A stretch of DNA of 15,217 bases from Rhodospirillales bacterium. Lineage in GTDB: Bacteria; Pseudomonadota; Alphaproteobacteria; Rhodospirillales; Casp-alpha2. The notes below the pieces were generated by a model. The model was not told where the DNA came from and ran no database searches. It was given only the letters and a program-made list of their open reading frames with translations. A program made the position numbers and the translations under genes. The stretch covers positions 1 to 15,217 of the forward strand of contig JAJFIE010000487.1 of the NCBI GenBank assembly GCA_021775275.1. The letters are read 5' to 3'. Positions within the stretch are counted from its first letter, which is position 1. Each line of letters starts with the position of its first letter. Shown piece after piece: positions 1 through 8,502 of the stretch.

Positions 1-31
1 AACGCAGCCGATGCCAATCAGGACTTTCGTT

Positions 32-634
32 CTAGTCCGTATGGCCTTCGACCTCCTGGCCATCATCATGATGATCGTCGGTATCGCCGCCCATATGCCC
101 GATTTCCTCACCGTGGGCTTTCATGGGGGTCTCCTCGCCACCGTGTCCGTGCTCCATCATTTTGAGCGCGCTTGGCGTCAGATCGGCTTCCCCGAAATCA
201 TGCTGAGCTTTGTCGTCGTGGACAAAGGCGACGATATCGGCCAGTTCGCTACCGCTAAACTGTATCTGCTCACCCAATGCTTCTTCCTGGGCTTCGATCA
301 TGTATGGGGCCATGGCCCACATCTTCGCGGCGAAATCGAACGGGTTCATCATCGGCTGCATGGTGTGGGCGTCGAGCGCCGTGGCATCATGTCCGCCCAC
401 GCCGTTAATGGCATGACAGGCGACGCAGCCCTTGTCGACGAACAGCTTGCGGCCGCGATTTGCGTCCATTTTCGGCATCGCGTGTCCTACGGACATTTCG
501 TTGTGGACCTCTGTCATAGGGGTCTCATCATGCTCGTCGGATTCATTTGCATAAACCGGCCCCCACGCAATGACGTTCACCACCGTCAGGACGGTGAGGA
601 ATAAAACGGGATGCCGATAAGTAGTGTTGATCAT
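32..634 (-). CDS. Periplasmic mono-heme c-type cytochrome with His-rich tail
   Basis: The 200-residue product is an exported class-I-like cytochrome c, probably a periplasmic electron carrier. Residues 1-29 form a signal peptide with a hydrophobic core (LFLTVLTVVNVIAW) and a likely cleavage site after VYA; there is no lipobox. The single heme motif CVACH is at 70-74. Candidate axial methionines lie in the MWAMAPYM stretch near 105-112, and the fold closes with ELADIVAFVHD at about 130-140. The last 45 residues are rich in His, Asp and Glu (HGHGG, DDHHDD), which is unusual and could bind metal. I chose the ATG at 634 because AGGAG lies about 8 bases upstream and the signal peptide follows at once; an in-frame ATG at 691 would add 19 residues with no support. 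An FNR-like dyad lies upstream. The redox partner cannot be told from the window. The family is secure, the role is not. Confidence 0.85.
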   Translation of the reverse strand: MINTTYRHPVLFLTVLTVVNVIAWGPVYANESDEHDETPMTEVHNEMSVGHAMPKMDANRGRKLFVDKGCVACHAINGVGGHDATALDAHTMQPMMNPFDFAAKMWAMAPYMIEAQEEALGEQIQFSGSELADIVAFVHDDKAQHDFGEADLTPSALKMMEHGHGGEETPMKAHGEEIGHMGGDTDDHHDDGQEVEGHTD

Positions 635-709
635 ATCGTTATCTCCTGAAGGTGACTGATAAGATGATAATAGGGCGGCTATAACTGGCACGATGTGAAA
701 AATGGGCCA

Positions 710-723
710 ATGACCTAAATCAA
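710..723 (-). promoter_or_regulatory. Candidate FNR/CRP-family operator upstream of the cytochrome gene
   Basis: The minus strand reads TTGATTTAGGTCAT, which resembles the FNR-family consensus TTGAT-N4-ATCAA: the first half is perfect and the second keeps TCA. A possible -10 hexamer GTTATA lies at 685-680. That would put the start site near 673 and the dyad centre close to -43, near the usual position for activation. The site is between the yqaA stop and the cytochrome start. It would fit oxygen- or nitric-oxide-responsive expression of a cytochrome. No reporter or motif scan supports it here, so it remains a candidate. Confidence 0.4.
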
Positions 724-748
724 ATACGGCGTGGCAATTCTATAAATA

Positions 749-1183
749 TCATACGACAATCCAGTCTATCACACCGAGAATGACAGCATAGCGCGACGTC
801 TTGCTGATGGCCACAAGGATCAGGAAAACCCAGAAATTGACCCTGAGCGCACCGGCCAGCAGGGTCAGTGGGTCACCGATCACCGGTGTCCATGCCAGCA
901 ACAGGGACCACAGGCCGTAGCGGTTGAACCAGTTGGTGGCGCGCTCCAGTGCGGCGGGGCCGACGGGAAACCACTTGCGGTCCTGCCAGTGCAGACAGAA
1001 GCGCCCGAGCAGCCAGTTAATTAACGAGCCCAGCGTATTGCCGGTGCTGGCCACCGCCAACAGGGCGCCGGCGTGATACTCGCCACTCACCGACATGGCG
1101 GCAATGACGGCTTCCGACGACATGGGCAACACCGTGGCCGCCAGCAGGGCGCTTGTAAACAATCCGAAATAGGCGGCGATCAT
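749..1183 (-). CDS. yqaA: YqaA-family small membrane protein (DedA/SNARE-associated-like)
   Basis: This 144-residue inner-membrane protein resembles Escherichia coli YqaA, of about the same length, in the DedA/SNARE-associated superfamily. Its exact function is unknown; larger DedA relatives are linked to membrane lipid transport and homeostasis. Visible features are an N-terminal hydrophobic re-entrant-like segment with LPMSSEAVIAAM, a Gly-rich helix (STGNTLGSLINWLLGR, about 46-61), a polar loop with WF motifs, and a family-typical WTPVIGDPLTLLAGALR stretch at about 98-114 followed by a final hydrophobic helix. The ATG at 1183 gives the expected N-terminus, although no clear ribosome binding site precedes it. 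It lies just beyond the atpC terminator, so its promoter either overlaps that hairpin or it depends on readthrough. The cytochrome gene follows after 114 bp on the same strand. Confidence 0.82.
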   Translation of the reverse strand: MIAAYFGLFTSALLAATVLPMSSEAVIAAMSVSGEYHAGALLAVASTGNTLGSLINWLLGRFCLHWQDRKWFPVGPAALERATNWFNRYGLWSLLLAWTPVIGDPLTLLAGALRVNFWVFLILVAISKTSRYAVILGVIDWIVV

Positions 1184-1201
1184 GGTGTTGGTCTGTCACT
1201 C

Positions 1202-1238
1202 AAAATGAAACGGGCGCACCCAGTGGGATACGCCCGTT
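1202..1238 (-). terminator. Intrinsic terminator of the atpHAGDC operon
   Basis: An 8-bp perfect stem, AACGGGCG (1209-1216) pairing with CGCCCGTT (1231-1238), encloses a second small stem CCC-AGT-GGG. On the minus strand it is followed by TTTCATTTT, an interrupted T-tract. It starts 26 bases after the atpC stop. On the plus strand no T-run follows, so it acts for the atp operon. It sits 25 bases upstream of the yqaA start. Confidence 0.65.
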
Positions 1239-1264
1239 AAACCGGATTAAAATCATACTCTGCC

Positions 1265-1672
1265 TTATGAGGCGCGGCTTGCCGCTGCGACCATGGCTTC
1301 AGCTACTTTAACGCTCGCCTCTGCGGCGACTCTGGTTGCATCGTCGGCTGATGCCAACGCGTCATTGGCGGCGCTCAGGCGGGCGTCGGCCGCGGCCTTG
1401 TCGATGTCCCCTACCGGGGTAGATTCTTCGGTCAGCACCGTGCAGCGTTCCGGCGAAATTTCCAGAAACCCGCCGCCGACGAAGATGCTTTCACGCACCT
1501 TGCCGCCTTCGTGGATGTCAATGACACCCGGACGCAGGGTCGAGATCAGCAATGAGTGACCCGGCAGCACACCGATGTCGCCATCGCCACCCGGTACAAC
1601 CACCATCTCAACGGCTTCCGATTTCAGAAGCTTTTGCGGTGAGACCAATTCAAACTCGACCGTTTCGGCCAT
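1265..1672 (-). CDS. atpC: F1 ATP synthase epsilon subunit
   Basis: This is the epsilon subunit of the F1 central stalk (135 residues, normal length). It couples rotation of gamma to the c-ring and can inhibit ATP hydrolysis. The N-terminal beta-barrel is clear: VEFELVSPQKLL at the start, then VVVPGGDGDIGVLPGH at about 24-39 and GGGFLEISPERCTVL at about 66-80. The C-terminal helical hairpin (about 88-135) is present but very Ala-rich and low in complexity. The minus strand shows GGAAGGAA about 8 bases before the ATG. It is the last gene of the operon, 27 bp after the atpD stop, and is followed by a terminator hairpin. It faces the cytoplasm as part of the membrane-bound complex. Confidence 0.96.
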   Translation of the reverse strand: MAETVEFELVSPQKLLKSEAVEMVVVPGGDGDIGVLPGHSLLISTLRPGVIDIHEGGKVRESIFVGGGFLEISPERCTVLTEESTPVGDIDKAAADARLSAANDALASADDATRVAAEASVKVAEAMVAAASRAS

Positions 1673-1699
1673 GGTTCAGTTCCTTCCCGCTGCTCGGGA

Positions 1700-3136
<1,437 letters not shown>

Positions 3137-3161
3137 TTACAGTATGCGGATCAATGATCCG

Positions 3162-4049
3162 TTACAGCGCCTCGGCGCCGGAAATGATTTCAATCAGTTC
3201 TTTGGTAATGAAGGCCTGGCGCGTCCTGTTATAGGTCAGTGTCAGGCTGTCGATCATATCGCCCGCATTACGGGTCGCGCTGTCCATGGCGGTCATCCGG
3301 GCGCCATGTTCAGAGGCCGAGCTTTCCAGTAGCGCCTGGAAGACCTGCACGCCCATGTTGCGGGGCAACAACTCAGCGATAATTTCATCTTCGTCGGGCT
3401 CATAGATGTAGACCGGCTGTGCGCCCGAAGCGGCTTCCACATCTTCGCTCTCCGCCACGGAAAACGGGATCAGTTGCTGCTCGGTGACGATCTGCGTCAT
3501 GGCGGACTGGAAGCGGTTGAAAACAATGGTACAGACATCGAATTCACCGGCTTCGAACATGGTGATGATTTTGTCGGCAACCCCCATGGCTTCGGTAAAC
3601 TCAACACCACGACGACCAATGCCGGTCACCGCGTCCACAATACTGTCGGCGAATTCCCGCTTCAGGACATCGTGCGCCTTGCGGCCGACAAACAGCAGTT
3701 TCACTGTCTTGCCCTGGGCTTTCAGTTCATGGGCCAGTTTCCGCGTCTGGCGGGTGATGGTGCCGTTAAAGCCGCCACACAGGCCACGATCAGCCGTGCA
3801 GACAACAAGCAGGTGTGTATCCTGTTTTCCGGTACCAGCCAGCATGGGCGGGGCGCCATCGACACCAACCATACTGGACGCAACCGAGTTCAGCATACGC
3901 TCCATACGCTCGGCATAGGGCCGGGCAGCTTCGGCGCCTTCCTGCGCCCGGCGCAGCTTGGCGGCAGCTACCATTTTCATGGCCGAGGTGATCTTCTGCG
4001 TCGATTTGACGCTGCTGATCCGGTTTTTCAGGTCCTTAAGATTTGGCAT
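3162..4049 (-). CDS. atpG: F1 ATP synthase gamma subunit
   Basis: Gamma is the rotor shaft of F1. The 295-residue length and both conserved ends match the family. The N-terminal helix begins [18 protein letters not shown] and contains [18 protein letters not shown]; the C-terminal helix ends with [19 protein letters not shown] followed by [15 protein letters not shown]. The central Rossmann-like domain contains the conserved [12 protein letters not shown] at about 85-96. The start at 4049 is fixed by the conserved N-terminus, although only a weak GGAA precedes it. It lies between atpA (20-bp gap) and atpD (37-bp gap). Nothing looks truncated or altered. Confidence 0.98.
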   Translation of the reverse strand: MPNLKDLKNRISSVKSTQKITSAMKMVAAAKLRRAQEGAEAARPYAERMERMLNSVASSMVGVDGAPPMLAGTGKQDTHLLVVCTADRGLCGGFNGTITRQTRKLAHELKAQGKTVKLLFVGRKAHDVLKREFADSIVDAVTGIGRRGVEFTEAMGVADKIITMFEAGEFDVCTIVFNRFQSAMTQIVTEQQLIPFSVAESEDVEAASGAQPVYIYEPDEDEIIAELLPRNMGVQVFQALLESSASEHGARMTAMDSATRNAGDMIDSLTLTYNRTRQAFITKELIEIISGAEAL

Positions 4050-4069
4050 CAGTTACGATTCCATGAGTC

Positions 4070-5599
4070 TCAGGCGAAAGTTTTGGTGAAGTCGTCGAGA
4101 AAACGTTTCAACTTCTCGGTGGTTTCGTCCGACAGCGCCTTTTCAGCGCCGATGGTGGCCAGAATGTCAGCCCCCTTATCGCGGATCGCGTCCAGGTACT
4201 GGTGCTCGAAGCGGGTCACATCGCCCACATTGACGTTGTCCAGATAACCATTCACACCGGCGAAGATCACAGCAACCTGGTCTTCCACGGACAAGGGCAT
4301 GTACTGCGGTTGCTTGAGAAGCTCGGTCAGGCGGGAGCCGCGAGCCAGAAGCCGCTGGGTTGCCTGATCAAGATCAGAAGCGAACTGGGCGAACGCCGCC
4401 ATTTCGCGGTATTGCGCCAATTCCAGTTTGATGGATCCAGCTACCTGTTTCATGGCCTTCACCTGGGCGGCGGAACCCACACGGGACACTGACAGACCAA
4501 CGTTCACAGCCGGGCGGATACCTTTATAGAATAATTCCGTTTCCAGAAAGATCTGTCCGTCCGTGATTGAAATCACATTGGTCGGGATGTACGCCGACAC
4601 GTCACCGGCCTGGGTTTCAATGACCGGCAGTGCTGTCAGTGAGCCGTTTCCGGCATCATCGCCCATTTTCGCCGCCCGTTCGAGCAGGCGGGAGTGGAGA
4701 TAGAAAACGTCACCCGGGGAGGCTTCACGTCCCGGCGGACGACGCAGCAGCAACGACATCTGACGGTAGGCCACAGCCTGTTTCGACAGATCATCGTAGA
4801 AAATAACAGCATGACGACCGTTGTCGCGGAAATATTCACCCATGGTACAACCGGTATACGGGGCCAGAAACTGCAACGGAGCGGGATCGGACGCCGTGGC
4901 GGCGACAACGATGGAATATTTCATCGCGTCGTAATCTTCCAGGGTCTTCACCAACTGGGCGACTGTCGAGCGCTTCTGGCCGACGGCGACGTAGATGCAG
5001 AACAGTTTTTCTGCTTCATTGCCGGATTCGTGGGCGGCTTTCTGGTTGATGATGGTATCGATGATCACCGCCGTCTTGCCGGTCTGGCGATCACCAATGA
5101 TCAATTCGCGCTGGCCGCGACCAACCGGGATAAGACTGTCGATGGCTTTCAGGCCGGTCTGCACGGGCTCGTGCACCGATTTGCGGGGGATAATGCCCGG
5201 CGCCTTGACCTCAACACGCTGGCGAGTTGTGTTTTCGATGGGGCCTTTGCCGTCGATGGGGTTGCCGAGACCGTCAACCACGCGACCGAGCAGGCCTTCG
5301 CCCACCGGCACGTCCACGATGGCGCCGGTACGCTTGACCGTATCGCCTTCCTTAATGGTGCGGTCATCGCCGAAAATAACGATACCTACGTTGTCGGTTT
5401 CCAGGTTAAGGGCCATGCCCTTGATGCCACCCGGGAATTCAACCATTTCACCGGCCTGAACCTGATCAAGGCCGTATACACGGGCGATACCGTCACCGAC
5501 GGACAGAACCTGTCCGACTTCGGCGACTTCGGCGTCCGTGCCGAAATTGGCGATTTGCTCTTTCAGGATGGCGGAGATTTCCGCAGCCTGGATTTCCAT
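4070..5599 (-). CDS. atpA: F1 ATP synthase alpha subunit
   Basis: This is the non-catalytic nucleotide-binding alpha subunit, 509 residues, full length. The N-terminal helix [19 protein letters not shown], which contacts delta, is followed by the beta-barrel. The Walker A loop GDRQTGKT is at 169-176, IFYDD is at 266-270, and the arginine finger is in [13 protein letters not shown] with Arg373. The gene starts inside the atpH stop: the minus strand reads TAATG, a one-base overlap that suggests translational coupling. atpG follows after 20 bp. All diagnostic residues are intact. Confidence 0.99.
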   Translation of the reverse strand: MEIQAAEISAILKEQIANFGTDAEVAEVGQVLSVGDGIARVYGLDQVQAGEMVEFPGGIKGMALNLETDNVGIVIFGDDRTIKEGDTVKRTGAIVDVPVGEGLLGRVVDGLGNPIDGKGPIENTTRQRVEVKAPGIIPRKSVHEPVQTGLKAIDSLIPVGRGQRELIIGDRQTGKTAVIIDTIINQKAAHESGNEAEKLFCIYVAVGQKRSTVAQLVKTLEDYDAMKYSIVVAATASDPAPLQFLAPYTGCTMGEYFRDNGRHAVIFYDDLSKQAVAYRQMSLLLRRPPGREASPGDVFYLHSRLLERAAKMGDDAGNGSLTALPVIETQAGDVSAYIPTNVISITDGQIFLETELFYKGIRPAVNVGLSVSRVGSAAQVKAMKQVAGSIKLELAQYREMAAFAQFASDLDQATQRLLARGSRLTELLKQPQYMPLSVEDQVAVIFAGVNGYLDNVNVGDVTRFEHQYLDAIRDKGADILATIGAEKALSDETTEKLKRFLDDFTKTFA

Positions 5600-6150
5600 T
5601 ATCCAACCCCTTTCATGGCGAGGTGAAGTTGTTGCAACTTCGTACGTAACGAACTATCGACCATGCGCGATCCGACTTTAACGATCAGACCGCCCAATAG
5701 GCCGGGATCAACTTTTGCATCGACGGTGACTTTGTTGCCAACCGCCTGTTTAAGGGCGTCGCTTAAAGCGCCCATCTGGGCGTCCGAGAGCTCCTTGGCC
5801 GAAACAACCTCTGCGGTTGTCTCGCCCCGGCGTGACGCGAGTATGGCGTGATAGGCGCCAATGATGTTCGGCAAGGCGAACAACCGACGGTTTTGCGCGA
5901 TAACGCCGACGAAATTCTGCGTGAGTTTGTTCATGCCGGCCTTCTCGGCGATTGCCAGCACGGCTTTTTCCTGCTCGGCACGGGAAATCACCGGCGAGCG
6001 GACGAGTCTGCGCAAATCATCGCTGGTTTCGACCATGCGGCCAAAAACGGCCAAATCATCAGCCACAGCGTCCAACGCCTTGTCGGCGTCAGCCAGTTCA
6101 AACAGTGCCGCAGCATAGCGGCCAGCAAGGCCTGTAGATTGAACGGTCAA
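5599..6150 (-). CDS. atpH: F1 ATP synthase delta subunit, TTG start
   Basis: Delta (the equivalent of mitochondrial OSCP) links F1 to the peripheral stalk. From the TTG at 6150 the product is 183 residues, the normal size, starting [20 protein letters not shown]. This matches the conserved GLAGRYAxALFELA opening of alphaproteobacterial delta subunits. GAAGAGG lies about 8 bases before the TTG. An in-frame ATG at 6258 would add 36 residues (MLRHPRFVGPP and onward) with no Shine-Dalgarno and no resemblance to the family, so I reject it. The C-terminal region [20 protein letters not shown] at about 151-170 is typical. It is the first gene of the operon and its stop overlaps the atpA start by one base. 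The start-codon choice rests on spacing and family length, not on experiment. Confidence 0.93.
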   Translation of the reverse strand: MTVQSTGLAGRYAAALFELADADKALDAVADDLAVFGRMVETSDDLRRLVRSPVISRAEQEKAVLAIAEKAGMNKLTQNFVGVIAQNRRLFALPNIIGAYHAILASRRGETTAEVVSAKELSDAQMGALSDALKQAVGNKVTVDAKVDPGLLGGLIVKVGSRMVDSSLRTKLQQLHLAMKGVG

Positions 6151-6183
6151 TTGGGAAGCCTCTTCGTATTTTTGGCACAACTC

Positions 6184-6228
6184 GATACCCGGTTTATCCC
6201 GATATCCGCTGTGTTCCCCGGTGTGGGG
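6184..6228 (-). other. Possible stem-loops in the atpH leader
   Basis: Upstream of the atpH start lie two imperfect stems: GATA/CGG pairing with CCG/TATC across 6184-6206, and CCCC (6216-6219) with GGGG (6225-6228). They would be in the 5' leader of the atp message if transcription starts above about 6250. I see no convincing promoter hexamers nearby. The stems are short and could be chance. Confidence 0.25.
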
Positions 6229-6330
6229 AGGTCCCACAAAGCGCGGGTGTCGTAACATACTCGAATAGGGCTTTCAAGCGGACTCGAAACGATTTTTTCT
6301 GTGGACAAATGTCCGGTGCCCCAAAGAGCG

Positions 6331-6347
6331 GATTCTGGACCAGAATC
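6331..6347. promoter_or_regulatory. Perfect 17-bp palindrome, candidate operator
   Basis: The sequence GATTCTGGACCAGAATC has perfect 8-bp arms around one central base, with no T-run on either side. It lies between two divergent transcription units, about 180 bases above atpH and 210 above the response regulator. The form suits a dimeric repressor or activator. The binding protein is unknown. Confidence 0.4.
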
Positions 6348-6373
6348 ATCGGGTTTCATGAATAGTTTTCGCG

Positions 6374-6404
6374 GCGGGAATTTAACCGTTTACGGATTTC
6401 CCGC
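6374..6404. repeat. Stem-loop between atpH and the response regulator
   Basis: GCGGGAA (6374-6380) pairs with TTCCCGC (6398-6404), and an inner CCG-TTTA-CGG can extend the stem. No T-run follows on either strand, so it is not a standard terminator. It could be an operator or an RNA structure in the leader of the response regulator. Confidence 0.35.
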
Positions 6405-6557
6405 TCACCTGTGATGGTGGTCACTGCGGTCTTCGTGTTCACCTGATATTTTTCCCCTCAAGGTGACGGGACAGCAGGTAATCGATATGCCCCCGTCTTG
6501 AACCAGGACCGTACAAACAACATGCAGCCAGTATACGGCGCAAGAGGACAACGAGAG

Positions 6558-7277
6558 ATGCCAAGCAGTGTAATCGCATCAGATATGGCAAATCCCTGTG
6601 CACCAGATGATGAGAAGGGTGCAAAAAGGGGAATCTCAAGCGATTTCAAGATCGCGGCGGAGGACGATAAACGCTGTGCCGCCGGGAAGGAACTTCCCGA
6701 GGGCGTCGAGATTCTGGATCCCGGCTATGATGCACAGGAGGACCTGAGCAACCTCCGGGTTCTGATTGTTGATGACAACCGGTTTCACCGCTCACTTATC
6801 CGCAACGCCTTGATGTCTCAGGGCATCCATAACCACTGGGAAGCCGAAGATACCAAGGCTGCGGAGAGAGTCATGGTGGATCAACACGTCGATCTGATCA
6901 TGATGGACAATAATATGCCGGGGGAAAAAGGTTCTGCCTTTACCCGGCGTATTCGTATGGACGAGGCATCAGTGAATCGCTGCACGCCAATCATCATGAT
7001 ATCGGCCTATGGCGATGAGCAGGTCATCAATGCGGCACGCAACTCGGGCGTCCATGAGTATGTGTTGAAGCCGTTTAATGTGACTACCTTGCTCAAGCGA
7101 CTCCAGGTGACATTCAAAACGCCCCGCGATTTTGTCATCGCCCCGGGATATGTAGGGCCGGACCGCCGTTGGAAACAGAAGTTAAATTCGGACGGCACAG
7201 TGAAGACCAATACGGACACCGGTCATTCGTCACTTCCGCCCGGACTCTGTAAACCGGAGGTGCTGGTCTTTGACTAA
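6558..7277 (+). CDS. Receiver-only response regulator with N-terminal extension and GPDRRW tail
   Basis: The 239-residue product has one CheY-like receiver domain and no DNA-binding or enzymatic output domain. The receiver spans about 65-185: acidic pair Asp72-Asp73 in LIVDDN, phospho-acceptor Asp117 in LIMMDNNMPG, Ser149 in MISAYGD, and Lys171 in VLKPFN. All are intact, so phosphotransfer is expected. About 64 polar residues precede the domain. After it comes YVGPDRRWKQK at about 198-208, of a GPDRR type I recall in alphaproteobacterial receiver proteins, then a loose tail. I chose the ATG at 6558 because AGAGGA lies 9 bases upstream; alternatives are ATG 6522 and TTG 6498, which add 12 and 20 residues. 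No histidine kinase is in the window, so this is an orphan regulator that likely acts by protein contact. It lies between atpH and priA, facing away from the atp operon. Confidence 0.85.
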   Translation: MPSSVIASDMANPCAPDDEKGAKRGISSDFKIAAEDDKRCAAGKELPEGVEILDPGYDAQEDLSNLRVLIVDDNRFHRSLIRNALMSQGIHNHWEAEDTKAAERVMVDQHVDLIMMDNNMPGEKGSAFTRRIRMDEASVNRCTPIIMISAYGDEQVINAARNSGVHEYVLKPFNVTTLLKRLQVTFKTPRDFVIAPGYVGPDRRWKQKLNSDGTVKTNTDTGHSSLPPGLCKPEVLVFD

Positions 7278-7303
7278 TGGTGTAGAGGCGGCCTTTCTAC
7301 GCG

Positions 7304-7331
7304 GCCAGAACACCTGAGCCAGAACACCTGA
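7304..7331. repeat. Perfect 14-bp tandem direct repeat
   Basis: GCCAGAACACCTGA occurs twice head to tail at 7304-7317 and 7318-7331 without mismatch. It is in the gap between the response regulator and the dioxygenase gene. It may be a recent slippage duplication or a paired binding site. Confidence 0.9.
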
Positions 7332-7452
7332 AGCGGATTTTATGAATTCATACGAAGCCTCGTCAGTCCGGACACGGTTTTTTCGGTTGATGAGGACAGA
7401 GCCGGATATGATGCCATGTATCATCTGACTGATGACATCCATGGGGGGATAC

Positions 7453-8490
7453 ATGTCTGACCAGTTCGCCGCCGTATCGGAGAATGCTGTTTGGCGCGGC
7501 AGTGATTTCTCCTCCAAGAGCGACGTAGCAATTGATCTGTCCTATGACGCCCTTGAACCCGGGATGGCGTCCCTGCGCGCTCTGATTCAGACAGAACGCG
7601 AACCGCAGACCATTGGTCTCGATGAATTGCCCCTGAGCTCGTGGGCCGACCAGCTGGAGGATTTGCGCCAACAGGTTTTGCACGGGCGTGGTTTCGCCAT
7701 CTTGAGGGGAATTCCCGTTGGTTCGGTTAGCCTTGAAGAAACCCAGATATTGTTCTGGGGGATTGGTCTGCATTTGGGGCGGGCGGTGTCCCAAAGCGTT
7801 ATGGGGGAACGTCTGGGTCACATTATCGATGTCACGGAGAAAGATCCCCACGCACGGGCTTACCGGAACCGGTCCGAGCTGACGCCACACACCGATCCCG
7901 GTGATATTCTGTCGTTTCTGTGCCTGCATCCGGCAAAAACGGGAGGCATCAGTCAGTTTTCCAGCTCTCACCTGGTGCACGAGAAACTCCGTGCCGAGCG
8001 GCCTGATCTGTTGGCCAGACTGTACCGTGGCTATCGCTATCACCGGTTTGGTGAGCAGGCCGATGGCGCCGATCCTGTTACCGTACACCGGGTGCCGGTG
8101 TTCAGCGAATGTGATGGGCGCTTAAGCTGCCGTTATGTGCGCCAGTACATCGAAATCGCTGCGGACGAACACCCTGACATCACCCTGGATGAATTGGATC
8201 GTGAGGCGCTGGATCGGTTTGACGCCCTAGCCCATGACAACCGTTTTGAATTCACCCTGGAACCCGGCGAAGCCATTGTCGCCAATAACTTCACCGTCCT
8301 GCATGCCCGCACCGGCTTTGAGGACTATCCCGACCCAGACCGCAAACGTCATCTGCTGCGCCTGTGGCTCGCCGCCGAGCCGCAACGCCCTGTTGTGCCG
8401 GAAATCTATATCTACGGCGGGCGTGAGCCGGGCATCCCGCCCCAACCCGGGCGCACGCCATCATATGCGCACGGCGTTGAGATATCGTGA
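7453..8490 (+). CDS. TauD/TfdA-type Fe(II)/2-oxoglutarate dioxygenase
   Basis: The 345-residue product belongs to the TauD/TfdA superfamily, which oxidises small molecules using 2-oxoglutarate, O2 and Fe(II). The facial triad is visible: His146 and Asp148 in LTPHTDPGD, and distal His284 in NNFTVLHARTGFED. The 2-oxoglutarate-binding Arg lies in RKRHLLRLWL (Arg303). The opening half (FAILRGIPV, about 81-89) fits the family. The substrate cannot be read from sequence; related enzymes act on taurine, betaines, aryloxyacids and others, and I see no transporter nearby. I prefer the ATG at 7453 because GGGGGGA lies just upstream; the ATGs at 7432 and 7441 lack a ribosome binding site. The 12 bases to the priA stop leave no room for a separate terminator, so the two genes are convergent. 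It lies 175 bp after the response regulator and could be co-transcribed with it. Confidence 0.88.
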   Translation: MSDQFAAVSENAVWRGSDFSSKSDVAIDLSYDALEPGMASLRALIQTEREPQTIGLDELPLSSWADQLEDLRQQVLHGRGFAILRGIPVGSVSLEETQILFWGIGLHLGRAVSQSVMGERLGHIIDVTEKDPHARAYRNRSELTPHTDPGDILSFLCLHPAKTGGISQFSSSHLVHEKLRAERPDLLARLYRGYRYHRFGEQADGADPVTVHRVPVFSECDGRLSCRYVRQYIEIAADEHPDITLDELDREALDRFDALAHDNRFEFTLEPGEAIVANNFTVLHARTGFEDYPDPDRKRHLLRLWLAAEPQRPVVPEIYIYGGREPGIPPQPGRTPSYAHGVEIS

Positions 8491-8502
8491 CACGACTTCC
8501 AG

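Larger units (their letters stand above)
6151..6557. other. Divergent intergenic region with dyads, no supported gene
   Basis: This stretch of about 400 bases separates the minus-strand atp operon from the plus-strand response regulator. Open frames here are short and have no conserved motifs. It holds GGACA-AA-TGTCC at 6303-6314, a perfect 8-bp dyad GATTCTGGACCAGAATC at 6331-6347, and a stem-loop GCGGGAA/TTCCCGC at 6374-6404. It must carry the promoters for both directions, but I cannot place clear -35 and -10 boxes. Confidence 0.6.

Noticed and set aside
5599..6258. A longer delta subunit starting at the ATG at 6258.
   Set aside because: The extra 36 residues lack a ribosome binding site and do not look like the family; the TTG at 6150 fits length and spacing.
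6301..6310. TGTGGACAA near 6300 resembles a DnaA box (TTATCCACA with one mismatch).
   Set aside because: It is a single imperfect site with no cluster, AT-rich unwinding region or dnaA gene nearby.
7342..7351. ATGAATTCAT, a perfect 10-bp palindrome.
   Set aside because: It is short and AT-rich with an EcoRI-type core; expected by chance at this window size.
7363..8088. Minus-strand open frame of 241 codons opposite the dioxygenase.
   Set aside because: No domain or ribosome binding site, and the plus-strand frame carries the full dioxygenase motif set.
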